A stretch of DNA of 64,000 nucleotides from Branchiostoma floridae (Eukaryota; Chordata; Leptocardii; Amphioxiformes; Branchiostomatidae). The notes beneath the pieces are model-generated. The model did not search any database. It saw only the letters and a program-made list of their open reading frames with translations, and had not been told where the DNA came from. The translations under genes were made by a program, and so were the position numbers. Where the stretch lies: contig NC_049979.1 of assembly GCF_000003815.2 (NCBI RefSeq), positions 9,859,705 through 9,923,704 on the forward strand, written 5' to 3'. Below are positions 54,101 through 62,465 of the stretch, one piece after another; the first letter of the stretch is position 1, and every line of letters begins with the position of its first letter.

Positions 54101-57100
54101 TTGTCTCTCATAGCTCCTGAGGTAGAAAAGGAAAAACATGCAGGTAGGTAGCCTACACATTTACACTCACACACTCTGTTACTTGTAGAATGTGGAGGAA
54201 TTCAATCATTCTGTTAGAGAACCATTTTATTGGAAAATTATGCTTCGGGCTTTGATGTCTCTCATGGGACCTTGTCCTGTATTATATTGTAGAAGAGTCA
54301 TTAATCAATTGTTTGAGGGTCTAACTTGGGCCTGTAATGATTTTACTTGCTGCATACAAGATGAATTTTTCATTCCTCATTGTCAATAGCTTTTGATGAA
54401 GCTGTTTAACTCCATGCACCTAAGTCCTATGGCCACACCTGGGCCAATTGCTGTTGCCACCTGATTGTGCCAAATTGCAGCCAATCCAGACCCGTGCAGT
54501 TTATTAATTAGCCCCTCACAATTCAGTCCCTGGCTGCAAAGAGAGAGTAGTTGGCCCTCCCAATAATGATAATTACCCTTTGCTCCATGACATCTGGCAT
54601 TTCCACAATTTCTTATCTTCAGAACAGGGTTTTTCCAAGAATCTGTACATGGCATTTTAGAAAGTCTTGTTGCTAAAATAGGATACTACTAATGATGGGA
54701 CAACGTGCCCAAATTGACATGTCTAATATGAAAAAGATTATCAACTCAAATCACACCAGCTGTGAGCACGTGTTTGCTGAAATGAGGGAACAAGATCTCA
54801 GGCTAGGAAGAACTCTGCTTTAGTATTCTTGAACATGAAGTTGTTTAACTCCTCCACAGGGTTACTGGGAGTGACAGGGTACAGCAAGCCCCTGGCAGCA
54901 CTCTTCTCCTACCTCCAGTATGTGGACTGCCTCTTCTATCTAATACGTCAGTCTAGATTTTCAACTAGATATGACAAGGTGGAAGAACAGGTAGAAGACA
55001 TCAGAAGCTGCCTGTTACAACTTCAAAAGGTACAATATTCAACTTGTTTACAATATTGTTCAGAATTTTGGTTAACTTTATGATCATGATTATTCTGTGG
55101 CAGCTGTAAATTGCATTCATAGTAATTCTTGAAATACTTGATAATAATTCTTCTATGAATTGTAGACAAAAGTTCTATCATCCTCACTTTTACATCTTAA
55201 CTTCGTTCCATCTTATACCCTCTCTCTGCTCAATCCTTTCACTTTCTTGGCATCAGTGCTTCTCGATAAATCCTTTTTTTTTATAGAGCCAACTTCCAGC
55301 ATCACTGAAGCTCAAAGGTATCAAAAAGTGTTTTCCCTATTCCTTTGCTGAAAATCCTCCCATTCGGCTGTCACTTGGATTTGTCACTGCGTGCAGCAGT
55401 GTACAAATGGTGGGATTTTCTTCTCCACCTCAGTGGGGAAATTCTATTTGTGAAGAATTTGCTTCAAAGCTTTCCGTAAATCCTGCCTCCTCCGCAGGAG
55501 TCATGAAGGGAAGCTATCGGGAATTCCGCTCAGGGCCATTCCTGTGTGTGTCCCTTGATTTATGGGGTGCGGAAGGAGAACCAAATCCAGGATGACAGTT
55601 GTAATCCATGGTGGCTGAATCTGAATTGGTCAACTGGTGCAACTGGCCTTCAGGGTAACACACCAACTAAACAGTGTTTAACACTCTTGTGGGCTGAGGT
55701 GGATCCGACACAAATCTTGTGCTTGGGCACGGGCAATGGACATTGCCAGTGATACATCAATGTAGCTGATTGACAGAAAAACAGAGCTTTAGTAGCAAAA
55801 TGTACTTTGCATTTTTACACACTAACCATACCATGATCGCAATATAAAAGTATAAATGCATATTGCTAGGTTGTAGGATGTTCAGTAACAGCTTGAATCA
55901 TGTGTCAGCAGGGATGCCATTATTACATCTTTGTATGGTTTCTCCTTAACTCTCCAGGCCCACCTTCTGTGAGTAGTGGCCATGGTGATGATAAAGTAAA
56001 ACCGGGTCCAAAGTGGCAATTAATAAAATGCTTCCTATACTGAGTAACATTTGTTATTGCCGAGGAGTTTGTGGATATGTCATGCACATTAATGGATGTT
56101 AAATGGTGCCCTGGTGCTTGTATGGTTTGCACTAACCACTGGTAATGTCAGCATGGGTTTGGCAGTAATGGCTGATACCCATTAGTCATTAGTGAAATGG
56201 TGGCTGATTTCTGTTTGGGGCATCAGATGTACATTTGACTCTTTGCAGAGCGGCATTGCCCTGTGATCTTACAGGGAAGGCAGTTTCACATGAGGAGAAG
56301 AAAGATGTTAAGATGATAAGTGCATTCAGAGTTCTTGTTGTGAGCACTGGTGTCAGACGACAACAGTCTCTGTACATAAGACTAATGTTCTGCATTATGC
56401 ATTATGCCAACAGAAGCCTTTGAATCCATGTGCAGGGTTGCTGTGTTATGTGGGAAATGGACTTGGTCTAAGCCTCCTTCCAGTCTTAGATCTTTATTTA
56501 GCTATCCATTTAAGGTAAAGGAAGTCCCATAGCCTTTATCTAAGGCTGTAGGGACAGTTGGTTTTTATCCACTGTGTCCAGAGCATTGTATTTGGAGGCA
56601 GAACCAAACCCTCTCCTCCTACCTCCTTTTACCTCCCCAACCAAAGTCAGGTACCCGTTTTTACACCTAGCTGGAAAGAGGGAAGTTGATTTAAGTGCCT
56701 TTCCCAAGGGCACAAGATTGGTAGCATGACAGGATTCAAAATGCCCTGGAGTTACACCACAGGACCCCTCCATCCCACAATATCCATTAGCAGTGTGCAA
56801 AAGTATGTTGCTAGTGTCCCTGGATTTCATACCTCACCTCACCTCACCTCACAATGATACAACATTATGATTACATACAAGCTAACAGCAACAGACTGAC
56901 TGACAGCAACATCAATCATCCTGAATGCAGAAAGAACAAAACTTTAGCTAGTCTGCTAGGATGCAGCTGTAGGTTTCCTGACAAGTCTTTATTCAGTGAA
57001 TCAATCCATTGGAGGTCCCTAATGAACCACTCATGGAGAACAGAGGCTCAAAATATATATATCTTGAACAGCATGATGAATGAATCACCCTGAGGCCCAA

Positions 57101-57933
57101 AAGCTTTGATCAGAAGGATATCATCGAAAAGATAAGGCTTGAAGTTGTTGCCAAACTTAGAATGAAGAATGCATGATGCAGGGATAAATTACAACTTGTT
57201 CTTGCCGAATGCATGTGTGTTGTTGATGAAATATGACTGTCAGAGTGTTTTGGAATACTGTAAATGCATTTAAGTTCGCCGGGATTTAATTTTGCGGTAG
57301 CAGGAAAAAGGACTTTTTGCGGTGGTTTTAATTTCGCAGTAACACCATAGACTACAGTCTAATACCATAATAGAAAAATGTTCGCGGTAGTTTTAAGTTC
57401 GCGGTGAAGTGGTCACTGCAAAAACTGCGAACATTAATCCACCGCATACACTTCTGCATTTACAGTAATCAATGCAGCTGTAAAACTTCAAAGTTAAAAA
57501 GATAGATTACTTTCCAACTATCAGACCTGATAATCTCTGTATTCTTGTACCCTGTACCTGCCCACATCATCTTCAGAAATAAACCACTTATGCAGTAGAG
57601 CTTTCTGGCCCCAGTGGAGCATGCAGGGCTAGCCATATGTAACACAGAAAAGTTCATTTTTGACAAAGTGTCCCCAATTTTGAGAATATACACAGAAAAC
57701 TGCACCTCCAGCTCACTTTTCTTTGTCTCTTAACGCTCTTCAGTAACCCCATATTGACTGGCAGTCTTGTCATGCAATGCTAACAACCTGGTTTTGTGTT
57801 CACCCTCTAGGTGCCAGCCCTACATCCAATCCTACAAACAGCCCTCAGCCCTACTGGTCTTTGCTGCCTTCAAGTACAACAGCAGCTAGGGGTTGCAGAA
57901 GTGTCAACAAACCAGACTAATTCAGTGTTTTGA
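19110..57933 (+). CDS. THADA: THADA homologue (Trm732-like tRNA methyltransferase regulator), complete, 41 coding exons
   Basis: Forty-one exons with GT..AG borders and consistent phases give 5730 coding bases, 1909 residues; human THADA is about 1953. Family landmarks in order: EVRELAYHLL (about 798), DUF2428 region (about 900-1190) with LVLACCWLNIKEAGLLLGQL, NITRRSAGLPLLV (about 1115), HALNILRALFSD (1166), FSSPVWAIRNAAM, ITAREFFTRWPGL (about 1240), LFEQEEVNVYAE (about 1745). The protein is mostly helical HEAT/ARM-like repeats with no catalytic site. Yeast Trm732 and human THADA bind Trm7/FTSJ1 and direct 2'-O-methylation of tRNA position 32; Drosophila THADA also affects calcium handling and fat storage. 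The start is chosen because it gives the N-terminal helix and an upstream CpG-rich leader. The exon 2 donor (AAG/GTCTGC) is weak. The final exon is the least certain. Confidence 0.95.
20341..20413. repeat. Near-perfect hairpin in THADA intron 3
   Basis: Arms 20341-20372 and 20382-20413 (32 bases each) are complementary with three mismatches around a nine-base loop (ATGAGACAC). The arms include CCATATACTTGCCT and AGGCAAGTATATGG. It could be a tiny palindromic transposon remnant or a precursor hairpin. Confidence 0.8.
20709..20858. mobile_element. Palindromic repeat family (TACAGTCAAACCT type), copy in THADA intron 4
   Basis: Begins TACAGTCAGGCCTGTACATC and ends TTTTGACTGTA, with GACCACCTGGCCACTTTTTG and AGTGACCACCTG inside. 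Similar sequence occurs near 33.6, 48.6 and 52.5 kb. Confidence 0.55.
21527..23600 (+). CDS. THADA: THADA exons 6-11 (residues 241-478)
   Basis: Exons 21527-21641, 21973-22148, 22407-22497, 22642-22775, 23067-23162 and 23499-23600; joins in phase 1, 0, 1, 0, 0, 0. Marks: WCQVVLVRGLLTCVRLDILL (exon 7), MQCLWNNWENP then VVGVPDLVKSAFGLLLAL, wait-free reading across exons 9-10 with IVGVPDLVKSAFGLLLAL as the exon 10 start, and WHVKGRYILLVELIPYI (exon 11). The W-x-N-W-x-x-P motif followed by a long helix and the KGRY/KGKY-LL motif are THADA features. Confidence 0.88.
24061..27968 (+). CDS. THADA: THADA exons 12-19 (residues 479-761)
   Basis: Exons 24061-24170, 24304-24396, 24531-24720, 25091-25184, 26623-26755, 27098-27180, 27689-27763 and 27900-27968; joins in phase 2, 2, 0, 1, 2, 1, 1, 1. 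Marks: NHIAPASSDVYRAFLVASR, AMQHWVPCTLRLYPQVLS, LWHSEDDVRAEAFSIVCSHP (helical repeat resembling the DEEVRLAALGLLCSNP segment of the human protein), LLQEFLPLNMNSDAAAFRQ, and FVDWLVDLCVMSTFPGACYQ followed by RRKT, like the YPGAS-x-x-R-R segment of vertebrate THADA. Exon 19 can also be read through its donor (separate entry). Confidence 0.92.
25185..26622. other. THADA intron 15, nothing recognised
   Basis: 1.4 kb AT-rich sequence with ordinary donor and acceptor. No repeat or coding signal was identified. Confidence 0.6.
27969..28193 (+). other. THADA: Possible alternative end of THADA after exon 19 (intron read-through with poly(A) signal)
   Basis: If the exon 19 donor is not used, the frame continues 23 codons (GEVLLATITDSVHEAFYKWN, KAL) to TGA at 28037-28039. 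An AATAAA hexamer follows at 28188-28193 in GGTAATAAACTT. The product would be 783 residues and lack the DUF2428 region. This is seen in sequence; use is not shown. Confidence 0.35.
28668..31158 (+). CDS. THADA: THADA exons 20-24 (residues 761-970)
   Basis: Exons 28668-28731, 28855-28900, 29216-29394, 29782-29942 and 30982-31158; joins in phase 2, 0, 2, 1, 1. Marks: NAAALLNCLEDGSAEVREL across exons 21-22, AGALIIKLIFNK, FIQGLLCLLQDQYQMATSDL then LLQAARKAPMHG (exon 23; human has a matching LLQAAASFPMYG), then GVLLALRQCLSSPALW. Exon 24 opens the DUF2428 region. Exons 20 and 21 are very short (64 and 46 bases). Confidence 0.92.
31380..31410 (+). other. Cryptic 31-base exon in THADA intron 24
   Basis: It is bordered by ATTGTATAG and ACTG/GTAAGG, both good splice signals. 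Exon 24 already joins exon 25 in phase 1. Adding these 31 bases gives an in-frame TGA after six codons, so inclusion would truncate the protein. It is not part of the main model. Confidence 0.35.
31663..33927 (+). CDS. THADA: THADA exons 25-29, DUF2428 core (residues 970-1215)
   Basis: Exons 31663-31811, 32252-32380, 32915-33019, 33216-33416 and 33777-33927; joins in phase 0, 0, 0, 0, 1. This is the best conserved part: EHELVLACCWLNIK/EAGLLLGQLVDSVL across exons 25-26, CRHRGAIESCNIGFLTVCKR across 26-27, NITRRSAGLPLLVLAI (exon 28), IPQVHALNILRALFSDSTLG across 28-29, and FSSPVWAIRNAAMQLYG (exon 29). The CCW, R-H-R-G-A, RRSAG and HALNILRALF motifs are diagnostic of THADA/Trm732. Confidence 0.97.
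33543..33736. mobile_element. Palindromic repeat family (TACAGTCAAACCT type), copy in THADA intron 28
   Basis: Ends GTATAGGTTTGACTGTA and starts with AGTCAAAACTTCCCAAGGAG. The middle holds GGTGGTTGTC and GGTCACATTGGCCAGATGGT, as in the other copies. Confidence 0.5.
33928..36537. other. THADA intron 29 with scattered repeats
   Basis: 2.6 kb. The piece near 34115-34165 (GTAACCACCCTTCGGTATAA) is shared with 51965-51995 (GTATAACCACCCTTTGGCAT), marking an interspersed repeat. Around 35930-36110 is a possible SINE body. A 14-base G run sits at 35717-35730. No exon was found. Confidence 0.5.
35717..35730. repeat. Poly-G run (14 G)
   Basis: Fourteen consecutive G after a T run; a likely sequencing and length-variation hotspot. 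Confidence 0.9.
36538..38681 (+). CDS. THADA: THADA exons 30-33 (residues 1215-1518)
   Basis: Exons 36538-36778, 37131-37373, 37819-38041 and 38478-38681; joins in phase 2, 2, 0, 0. Marks: TRMLGPKRVRDEHSAENTIT (human: TRIFGVKRAKDEHS), AREFFTRWPGL, VRVLCARALVPLVGMETQVS, NSLHGDILQVMHLLQQWKDA (human: NHIHGTLLQVFHLLQAY), SNTCPVTRAEYLKLLLAA, and QDPAEWLWIL. Exon GC content is clearly higher than in the neighbouring introns. Confidence 0.96.
40420..40505. mobile_element. Fragment of an interspersed repeat also present at 56.6 kb
   Basis: CCCATCCCTCTCCTTCCAAC followed by ACCTTTTTACCCGCCCAACG and GAAGTCAGGTA parallels CCCTCTCCTCCTACCTCC...CCCCAACCAAAGTCAGGTACC at 56605-56660. Confidence 0.45.
40560..41152 (+). 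mobile_element. LINE (RTE/Jockey-like) reverse-transcriptase C-terminal fragment, frameshifted
   Basis: The first frame gives MTLGWATFLKVDNIMRSRKA and the next, about base 40680, LPVMIYGSEKWALTTTQMEM, then ARHCWAGHVVRLQDNRWITR and GQPCTRWKDNLQRHL. These are the family's LGWAAF-x-K, PVMIYGSE-W and WAGHVAR-D-RW-R-x-x-W signatures downstream of the reverse-transcriptase core. A one-base frame change and missing 5' part make it dead. It ends in four GTTCA units (41133-41152), a short tandem tail as seen in RTE-type LINEs. Confidence 0.85.
43168..49047 (+). CDS. THADA: THADA exons 34-36 (residues 1519-1689)
   Basis: Exons 43168-43409, 48284-48448 and 48942-49047; joins in phase 2, 2, 0. Marks: CLELCLDNFVVFHTSKQEL, AKALPVLAIGLHQRLQSG, RDELQQWSQLMETYSHPLQ, EPLRVGVGRALQQVGVGV, and LLQDEVREPRTQATSFAALL (a repeat resembling the human segment EEQAVRDAATETV). 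Exon 35 is very G-rich; its other frames look like a glycine/proline-rich protein but do not splice in phase. Confidence 0.88.
45028..45140. mobile_element. Palindromic MITE, copy 2
   Basis: Starts GGCCTGGTTGCCATCCTTTG and ends GCAGTTGGCCCCCAGGCT, with CACTGGCTAACCACCGAGGA in the middle. It is the same plan as copy 3 but more diverged. Confidence 0.65.
45275..45389. mobile_element. Palindromic MITE, copy 3 (best preserved)
   Basis: The left arm AGCCTGGTTACCATCCTCC plus AACAGCTGGCTCAA is matched in reverse by TTGAGCCAGCGGTTACCAGG and AGGATGGTACCCAGGCT. A central TTTTTGCTTGGTAACCAAAG links them. About 115 bases, no coding capacity. Confidence 0.75.
45775..45838 (+). mobile_element. Probable retrotransposon 3' tail with (ATTC)n
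   Basis: Ends TATCAATAAAGACAATCATT followed by CATTCATTC units, a pattern of LINE 3' ends with short tandem tails. Confidence 0.4.
47095..47450 (+). mobile_element. Possible LINE 3' untranslated remnant
   Basis: T-rich sequence with two related blocks (GCATAGTTGCTTGATGG and GTATAGTTGCTTAAG, each preceded by CCTTGTAATTG/CTTTGTAATTG) ending GGTGCCAAGCC...CTCAATAAACC. No coding part; the family is not certain. Confidence 0.3.
48352..48398 (+). other. G-run cluster in THADA exon 35, possible G-quadruplex
   Basis: Runs of three to five G (GGGTGGGGGTGGGGAGGG, then GGTGGGGGTGGGGG) occur within the coding strand, encoding VGVG repeats. Four or more G-runs this close can fold into a quadruplex; this is inferred from sequence only. 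Confidence 0.5.
48586..48673. mobile_element. Palindromic repeat family (TACAGTCAAACCT type), copy in THADA intron 35
   Basis: AAAGTGGTCATATTGGCTGG then AGAGGTGGTCAATTGTTTAG and GTTTGACTGCA; a partial copy of the right-hand half. Confidence 0.45.
49048..51737. other. THADA intron 36 with a local ~200-base duplication
   Basis: 2.7 kb, AT-rich. Apart from the duplication at 50079-50482, no structure or exon was recognised. Confidence 0.5.
50079..50482. repeat. Two tandem copies of a ~200-base AT-rich unit with internal inverted ends
   Basis: Copy 1 (50079-50286) and copy 2 (50288-50482) share ACAACA-ATACTTTTGATTCAAAAT, AATCAAAAGATATCAAT, GGCAAATCAATG, CCAATTGACAAAAGG and AATTTGCCTTTCCT in order. 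Within each unit AGGCAAATCAAT and ATCAATTTGCCT are inverted, so the unit looks like a duplicated MITE. Confidence 0.7.
51738..55029 (+). CDS. THADA: THADA exons 37-40 (residues 1690-1869)
   Basis: Exons 51738-51770, 52209-52412, 54011-54143 and 54860-55029; joins in phase 0, 0, 1, 0. Exon 37 is a 33-base micro-exon (YPNIHTTATIR). Exon 38 has STHLFEQEEVNVYAEVVTLA, matching the human LFEKAEVNFWAE near the C-terminus. Exon 39 has CDINYLTCAIKEVRETLSLI. Exon 40 encodes a long helix with YDKVEEQVEDIRSCLLQLQK. Confidence 0.88.
52413..54010. other. THADA intron 38, otherwise featureless
   Basis: 1.6 kb. Beyond the short repeat fragment at 52463 no element or exon was identified; open frames here are chance. 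Confidence 0.5.
52463..52505. mobile_element. Palindromic repeat family (TACAGTCAAACCT type), fragment in THADA intron 38
   Basis: TACAGTCAAACCTGAATGGG followed by CAACCACCTGG, the left end of the family. Confidence 0.45.
55287..55317 (+). other. Optional 31-base THADA exon candidate
   Basis: A strong polypyrimidine tract and TTTTTTATAG precede it; the donor is AAAG/GTATCA. In phase 0 it reads SQLPASLKLK plus one base, and shifts exon 41 into a second open frame with a stop at 57918. Confidence 0.35.
56575..56852. mobile_element. Interspersed SINE-like repeat with (ACCTC)n tail
   Basis: Contains CAAAGTCAGGTACCCGTTTT, then GTGCCTTTCCCAAGGGCACA and CATGACAGGATTCAAA, a motif order repeated in invertebrate SINE-like families, and finishes in four ACCTC units (56831-56852). 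A fragment of the same repeat lies at 40420-40505. Confidence 0.5.
57256..57467. mobile_element. Palindromic MITE ending TACTGTAAATGCA
   Basis: The left end TACTGTAAATGCATTTAAG and right end CTGCATTTACAGTA are inverted. Inside, repeated GTTCGCGGT / TTTCGCAGT / TTTGCGGT motifs appear in both orientations. About 212 bases, non-coding, probably with a TA target duplication inside the ends. Confidence 0.8.
57811..57933 (+). CDS. THADA: THADA exon 41, probable terminal exon
   Basis: The acceptor is CACCCTCTAG at 57810. In phase 0 it encodes VPALHPILQTALSPTGLC and ends NQTNSVF with TGA at 57931-57933. In phase 1 (if the optional 31-base exon at 55287 is used) it encodes GASPTSNPTNSPQPYWSL... and stops at TAA 57918-57920. 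The C-terminus is poorly conserved in the family, so neither can be preferred on similarity. Confidence 0.6.
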   Translation: MPALHPILQTALSPTGLCCLQVQQQLGVAEVSTNQTNSVF

Positions 57934-57995
57934 TATGATATGATATGATATGATATGATATGATATGATATGATATGATATGATATGATATGATA
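57931..57995. repeat. (TGATA)13 microsatellite overlapping the THADA stop codon
   Basis: Thirteen uninterrupted TGATA units; the first three bases are the stop codon of exon 41 read in phase 0. Confidence 0.95.
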
Positions 57996-58500
57996 TGTAA
58001 ATGAGGACAAGTAATGACTTGACATATCCTGTTTTGGTATTTTACTATGTCACGTTACACAATGGTAGCTCCATGTAAATGAGGATTTACTATGTCATGT
58101 GAGAAACGTCAACCATAGAAAACACAGGCCTCGTAGTAGCCAATTTGACATGGTTTGGTCCCCAGGATATGATGGTGAAACATGTTTCTGGCATAAAGAC
58201 AAAAGACTGTCTCACAGAGACTCTGCAATCTGCTGTAAGTTAAACTGATAACCTGAAACATTGCCCAAGAGGGCAGGTTCCCTGTGGAGGTATCTATAAT
58301 TGTTTTGCTGAATTGGAAACAATGGACCAACTATAGATAGTCAAACTTTTAAATTCATTCAGCCTGAAATGAATAGAGCCATTTTGCACACTGCTACGTG
58401 GTTAGAATGTTTTTAGACCTCATACTGTTTGATTTTTTTTTTATTTGTACTACTGAAATGGAAACTTTAAAGAATAAAAGTAAACTTCTAATGTATTCTG
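57934..58500 (+). other. THADA: Probable THADA 3' UTR and poly(A) signal
   Basis: The first good AATAAA after the stop is at 58473-58478 (AAAGAATAAAAGTAAAC). This gives a 3' UTR of about 560 bases starting in the microsatellite. Confidence 0.5.
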
Positions 58501-59593
58501 TGGCCCAAACCGTTGTACTGATTATGCTCTACTGTTGCCATAGAGTAATATGTACATGTTGTAATGTTGTCTGAAATATTGTATCGTGTAAAAGCTTTCA
58601 GTTAAGAAAGTGAAATGTGTTAAGAAGCTCCCCGAATTGCCACTGTCCTGTCATTGACAGATCCCTGCCCTTTGGTTCATTCTGACCCCACTCTATCAAC
58701 TAGTCTCACGAGTTTGCATTTAAACGCAATGTACCTAAATGTTGACTCTTTCTGACCTGGCCGTGGTTTCCATCATGTTATAACAGGCTCCCCATTGACT
58801 CCACGGGCACTAGAGTAGACCTGATATGTCACACGTTACATGGCCTGTGACAGTTACTCCCGCCCCGTCTCAATAGGGTGATCTACGATGTCTGAGAACA
58901 CTGTTATTTCAGCACCGAGAGCTACATGCTTCTATATCATAGATTATAGTGGTGACCTCGTATTTGTGCTTATACCGTAAGGACAAACCAATTTGTTTTG
59001 TTGCTTCTCAGATATTTTCCGAAATAATTTACCGACAGGTCGAAAAAAAAATTTAAAAAAAAAAAAGGTCTGGGGTGAAAATATCATCATCCGTAAATAA
59101 CTTCATCAGGTTGGCAATTATTTATATAGGAATGTTCTGTAGGCACAACCAGGGAGTACTTACTTCCAACATTTCGATGTCTATCAAGCACCATGTGCCT
59201 AAAGAACCTTCCTATATGCATCATCATCGGTCAACGTGCTTATAGCTTACACACGACAGGGTTATACCGCCCCTTACAGGTCGATATACCCTTTCGCTGG
59301 ATAATTACAAGACGGGGATGGGCCAGGTCTTCCGTGAAGATATACGACTTGAACAACACAAAAAACAGCAGCCTGAGGAGTTTAATATCACGTTTTATGC
59401 AATAATAACCTTCCTTTGATTCATTGCTAATGTTCTGAATAAGGGCGTTGTTTGAAATGATGTGTATGTGGCTCTGGATGGCAACATTTACAGGTTTGCG
59501 GTAGCAAAACCTGTATTATTATTTCTCTAGACTTTTTTTTTGGGAAATGAAAGAAAATGGACAGATGAACCCGATATAATAAAGTCGGTGTGG
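58501..59593. other. Intergenic, with one diverged satellite unit
   Basis: A stray diverged copy of the downstream tandem unit lies at about 58900-58985 (TTATTTCAGCACCGAGAGCT ... GTGACCTCGTATTTGTGCTT). A-rich runs occur at 59043-59068. No gene seen. Confidence 0.5.
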
Positions 59594-60600
59594 TCCAACC
59601 AGTGCAAAGTTACAGAGCCCTTGTTATGGAAAAGCTTGTGTTAGACAAGTAATGAACATGACAGCGTCACTGTTATTTCAGTACCACGGAGAGATCCACA
59701 CGCTCCTATATCATAGTCTATAGGGATGACCTCGTATCTGTACTTATATCATAACCAGTGAAAAGTTACAGAGCCCTTATCATACAAAAGCTTGCGTTAG
59801 ACAAGTAATGAACATGACAACGTCACTATTATTTCAGCAACACGGAGAGATCCACATGCTCCTATATCATAGTCTATAGGGATGACCTCGTATCTGTACT
59901 TATACTATAACCAATGAAAAGTTACAGAGCCCTTGTATGGAAAAGCTTGCGTTAGACAAGTAAGGAACATGGAAAGATTACGGTTGTTTCAGCACCACGG
60001 AGAGATCCACATGCTCCTATATCGTAGTCTATAGGGTTGACCCCGTATGTGTACTTATACCATAACCAGTGAAAACTTACAGAGCCCTTATCATGGACAA
60101 GTAACGAGCATGAAAACTAAACTGTTATTTCAGCACCACGGAGAGATCCACATGCTCCTATATCGTAGTCTACAGGCGTGACCTCTTAATTGTACTTACA
60201 CCGTAACCACTGAAACGTTAGAGCCCTTATCATTGAAAAGCTTGTATTAGACAAGTACTGGGTGATGAGCATGAGAACTGAACTGTTATTTCAGCACCAC
60301 AGAGAGATCCACACGCTCCTATATCATAGTCTATAGGATGACCTCTTATTTGTACTTATACCGTAACCAGTGAAAACTTACAGAGCCCTTATCATGGAAA
60401 AGCTTGCGTTAGACAAGCAATGAACATGGAAAGATCACTGTTATTTCAGCACCACGGAGAGAGCCACATGCTCCTATATCATAGTCTATAGGGATGACCT
60501 TGTATTTGTACTTATACCATCACCAGTGAAAACTTAAGGAGCCCTTGTATGGAAAGGCCTGCGTTAGACAAGTAAGGAACACGAAAACATCACAGTTCCA
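59594..60600. repeat. Tandem satellite array, ~155-base unit, about 6.5 copies
   Basis: The word GAGATCCACA recurs at 59691, 59847, 60002, 60143, 60304 and, as GAGAGCCACA, 60459 (spacings 156, 155, 141, 161, 155). Each unit carries CTCCTATATCATAGTCTATA, GGGATGACCTCGTAT, GTACTTATA, CCAGTGAAAA, ACAGAGCCCTT, AAAAGCTTGCGTTAGACAAG and TTATTTCAGCACCACGGA. Confidence 0.92.
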
Positions 60601-62096
60601 TTTATGATGTAGACAAGGCTGTATATTCTGTCATGTTTGCCTCACAACCCACCTGCCAAGGCTTGTTTCAAAGCTTGTTTTAAAGCTCATGTATTACTTC
60701 ACAGTGTGATTTCACTCTCGTTGCACTTATTTCGTACCTGTGGGCTGTACATGGATGTCTGAGTGGATGCTTATCAAACATTGGCATCAGTGGGAATTGA
60801 GTTGAATTTTTTGTTGTGGATTAGATACTTCTGGCATCCTTTGGTCGTAGAGTAGCATAAGATCAAGTCATGTGCTTCGTTAACGAGGGCCTACATGGGG
60901 TTCTTTGAATAACCTCCCCCACACTTTGACTAACCTTTCTTGCCATAATGAACGTGTCTCTTCTAATCGTACTGAAAACAAATATTTAAACCGTCATTTC
61001 GTCGTTAAGAAATCTAATCACAGGAACTCCAAACCTACGCACGAGACCGTCGTCGTGCAATACTAATAATAATGTCAAAAGAGTGGGTAGATGCTTAACC
61101 CCATTAAGTGTTCTTGGTAATACGCAAATCGTTGTTTGAAAGAGTCTGCGTGAACATAGTTGCTTCAGTAGTGCGTGTAATGCCAGTGAGTGAGCTGGCG
61201 CCTTCTCCGTAAGTCCGGTCGACTCTTCCCGAGAGCATCACCACAAATGAGTAAATTGTACCTCCATCCGTCAGGAAAGGGTGAGTTGTGATTTTGATGC
61301 TTACTTGAAATTGTGCATCTCTTTTTGATACGTGGTTAATGTTTTTCAGCATACGATTCTGCCCACGCTTGAAATGGCCCTTTCTAGGTTTCAGGAAAAA
61401 GGGGATCTTTTAACACTAGTTTACTGAGGTTTGTACATAACAAAGCTTCGCCTTGGGAGCCCTCGAGTATAATTGGTAATGTAGACTTGAAGTACAAAGC
61501 CAACCATAAAATGTGCGCACCAGAACCTGTGCGCTTACAACTACATGTCATTACACACAGCTTAAGCGCCTGACTAATGAGACCGATCGCCCTAAAATAG
61601 CACCCGCTGAACGAAAGGCTTTGCTGAAAACTGATTGCTGCCATTATTGCGATCCCGTTCTGTGGTAAATCGCCACCGTTCCAACTGGGAGATGTGATCG
61701 ATGCTTTATGAGCCAGACCAAGGTCAATCTTTTCTGTCGCGGCTTCTTACAATCATTTTGACATACATGCTATCATGGGTTGTGAGCTATATATCAATGT
61801 AACATCTCGTAATAGTCTCTTGTCAGACTTTATAACAATGCAACAGCTTGTTGTTATTTGTTTCGTTGTCGTGGTGTGTTGTTGTTGACGACCTGCAGGA
61901 GCGTAGGCACATAACAAAAATATTGTTGTTTTTTTTCCAACAAGTTGTTTTATACACACACTTAAGTAATGGATGCATCTGCTGTCTTCATACATGGTTT
62001 TTTTGCATTGTGATATAGAGACCTTGTGCGTGAAGGTACCCAAGTCTTTGGATATCACAATCATCCTATTCATGATGATTGTGTTACGTTTTGAAT
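60601..62096. other. No gene recognised
   Basis: Mixed-composition sequence up to the gap. The minus-strand frames at 61104-61352 and 61384-61644 have no recognisable motif and no paired splice signals. Confidence 0.45.
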
Positions 62097-62196
62097 NNNN
62101 NNNNNNNNNNNNNNNNNNNNNNNNNNNNNNNNNNNNNNNNNNNNNNNNNNNNNNNNNNNNNNNNNNNNNNNNNNNNNNNNNNNNNNNNNNNNNNNN
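62097..62196. other. Assembly gap, exactly 100 N
   Basis: Placeholder-length gap; true size unknown. Confidence 0.95.
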
Positions 62197-62465
62197 AGTA
62201 CATCAAAGTAGGTGTCTGCTTCATCTTCGAGCGACCGTAATGATACTGAGGTACCGCTGCGTAAGCTTGCGGGCTGAATTGGGATTTCACATCAATCTCT
62301 TAAGATGAAGAATGTACTATATTGGGGAATGCGGCACTTTTAGTAAAAAAGGTCAATGACCTATAAGGAAGGTGTAATAAACACAGTATGATTGCGTGAC
62401 GACGGGTCTTTCTTCCTAGGTACTACTAGCACCGGCATTTTTGCCGAATACCATTTTCTTTTTAA

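Larger units (their letters stand above)
55030..57810. other. THADA intron 40 with an optional exon and repeats
   Basis: 2.8 kb. It contains a 31-base exon candidate at 55287-55317, an interspersed repeat at 56575-56852 and a palindromic MITE at 57256-57467. Confidence 0.55.

Noticed and set aside
59594-60600. CRISPR array
   Set aside because: Whole units repeat end to end with no unique spacers, and the genome is eukaryotic; this is a satellite.
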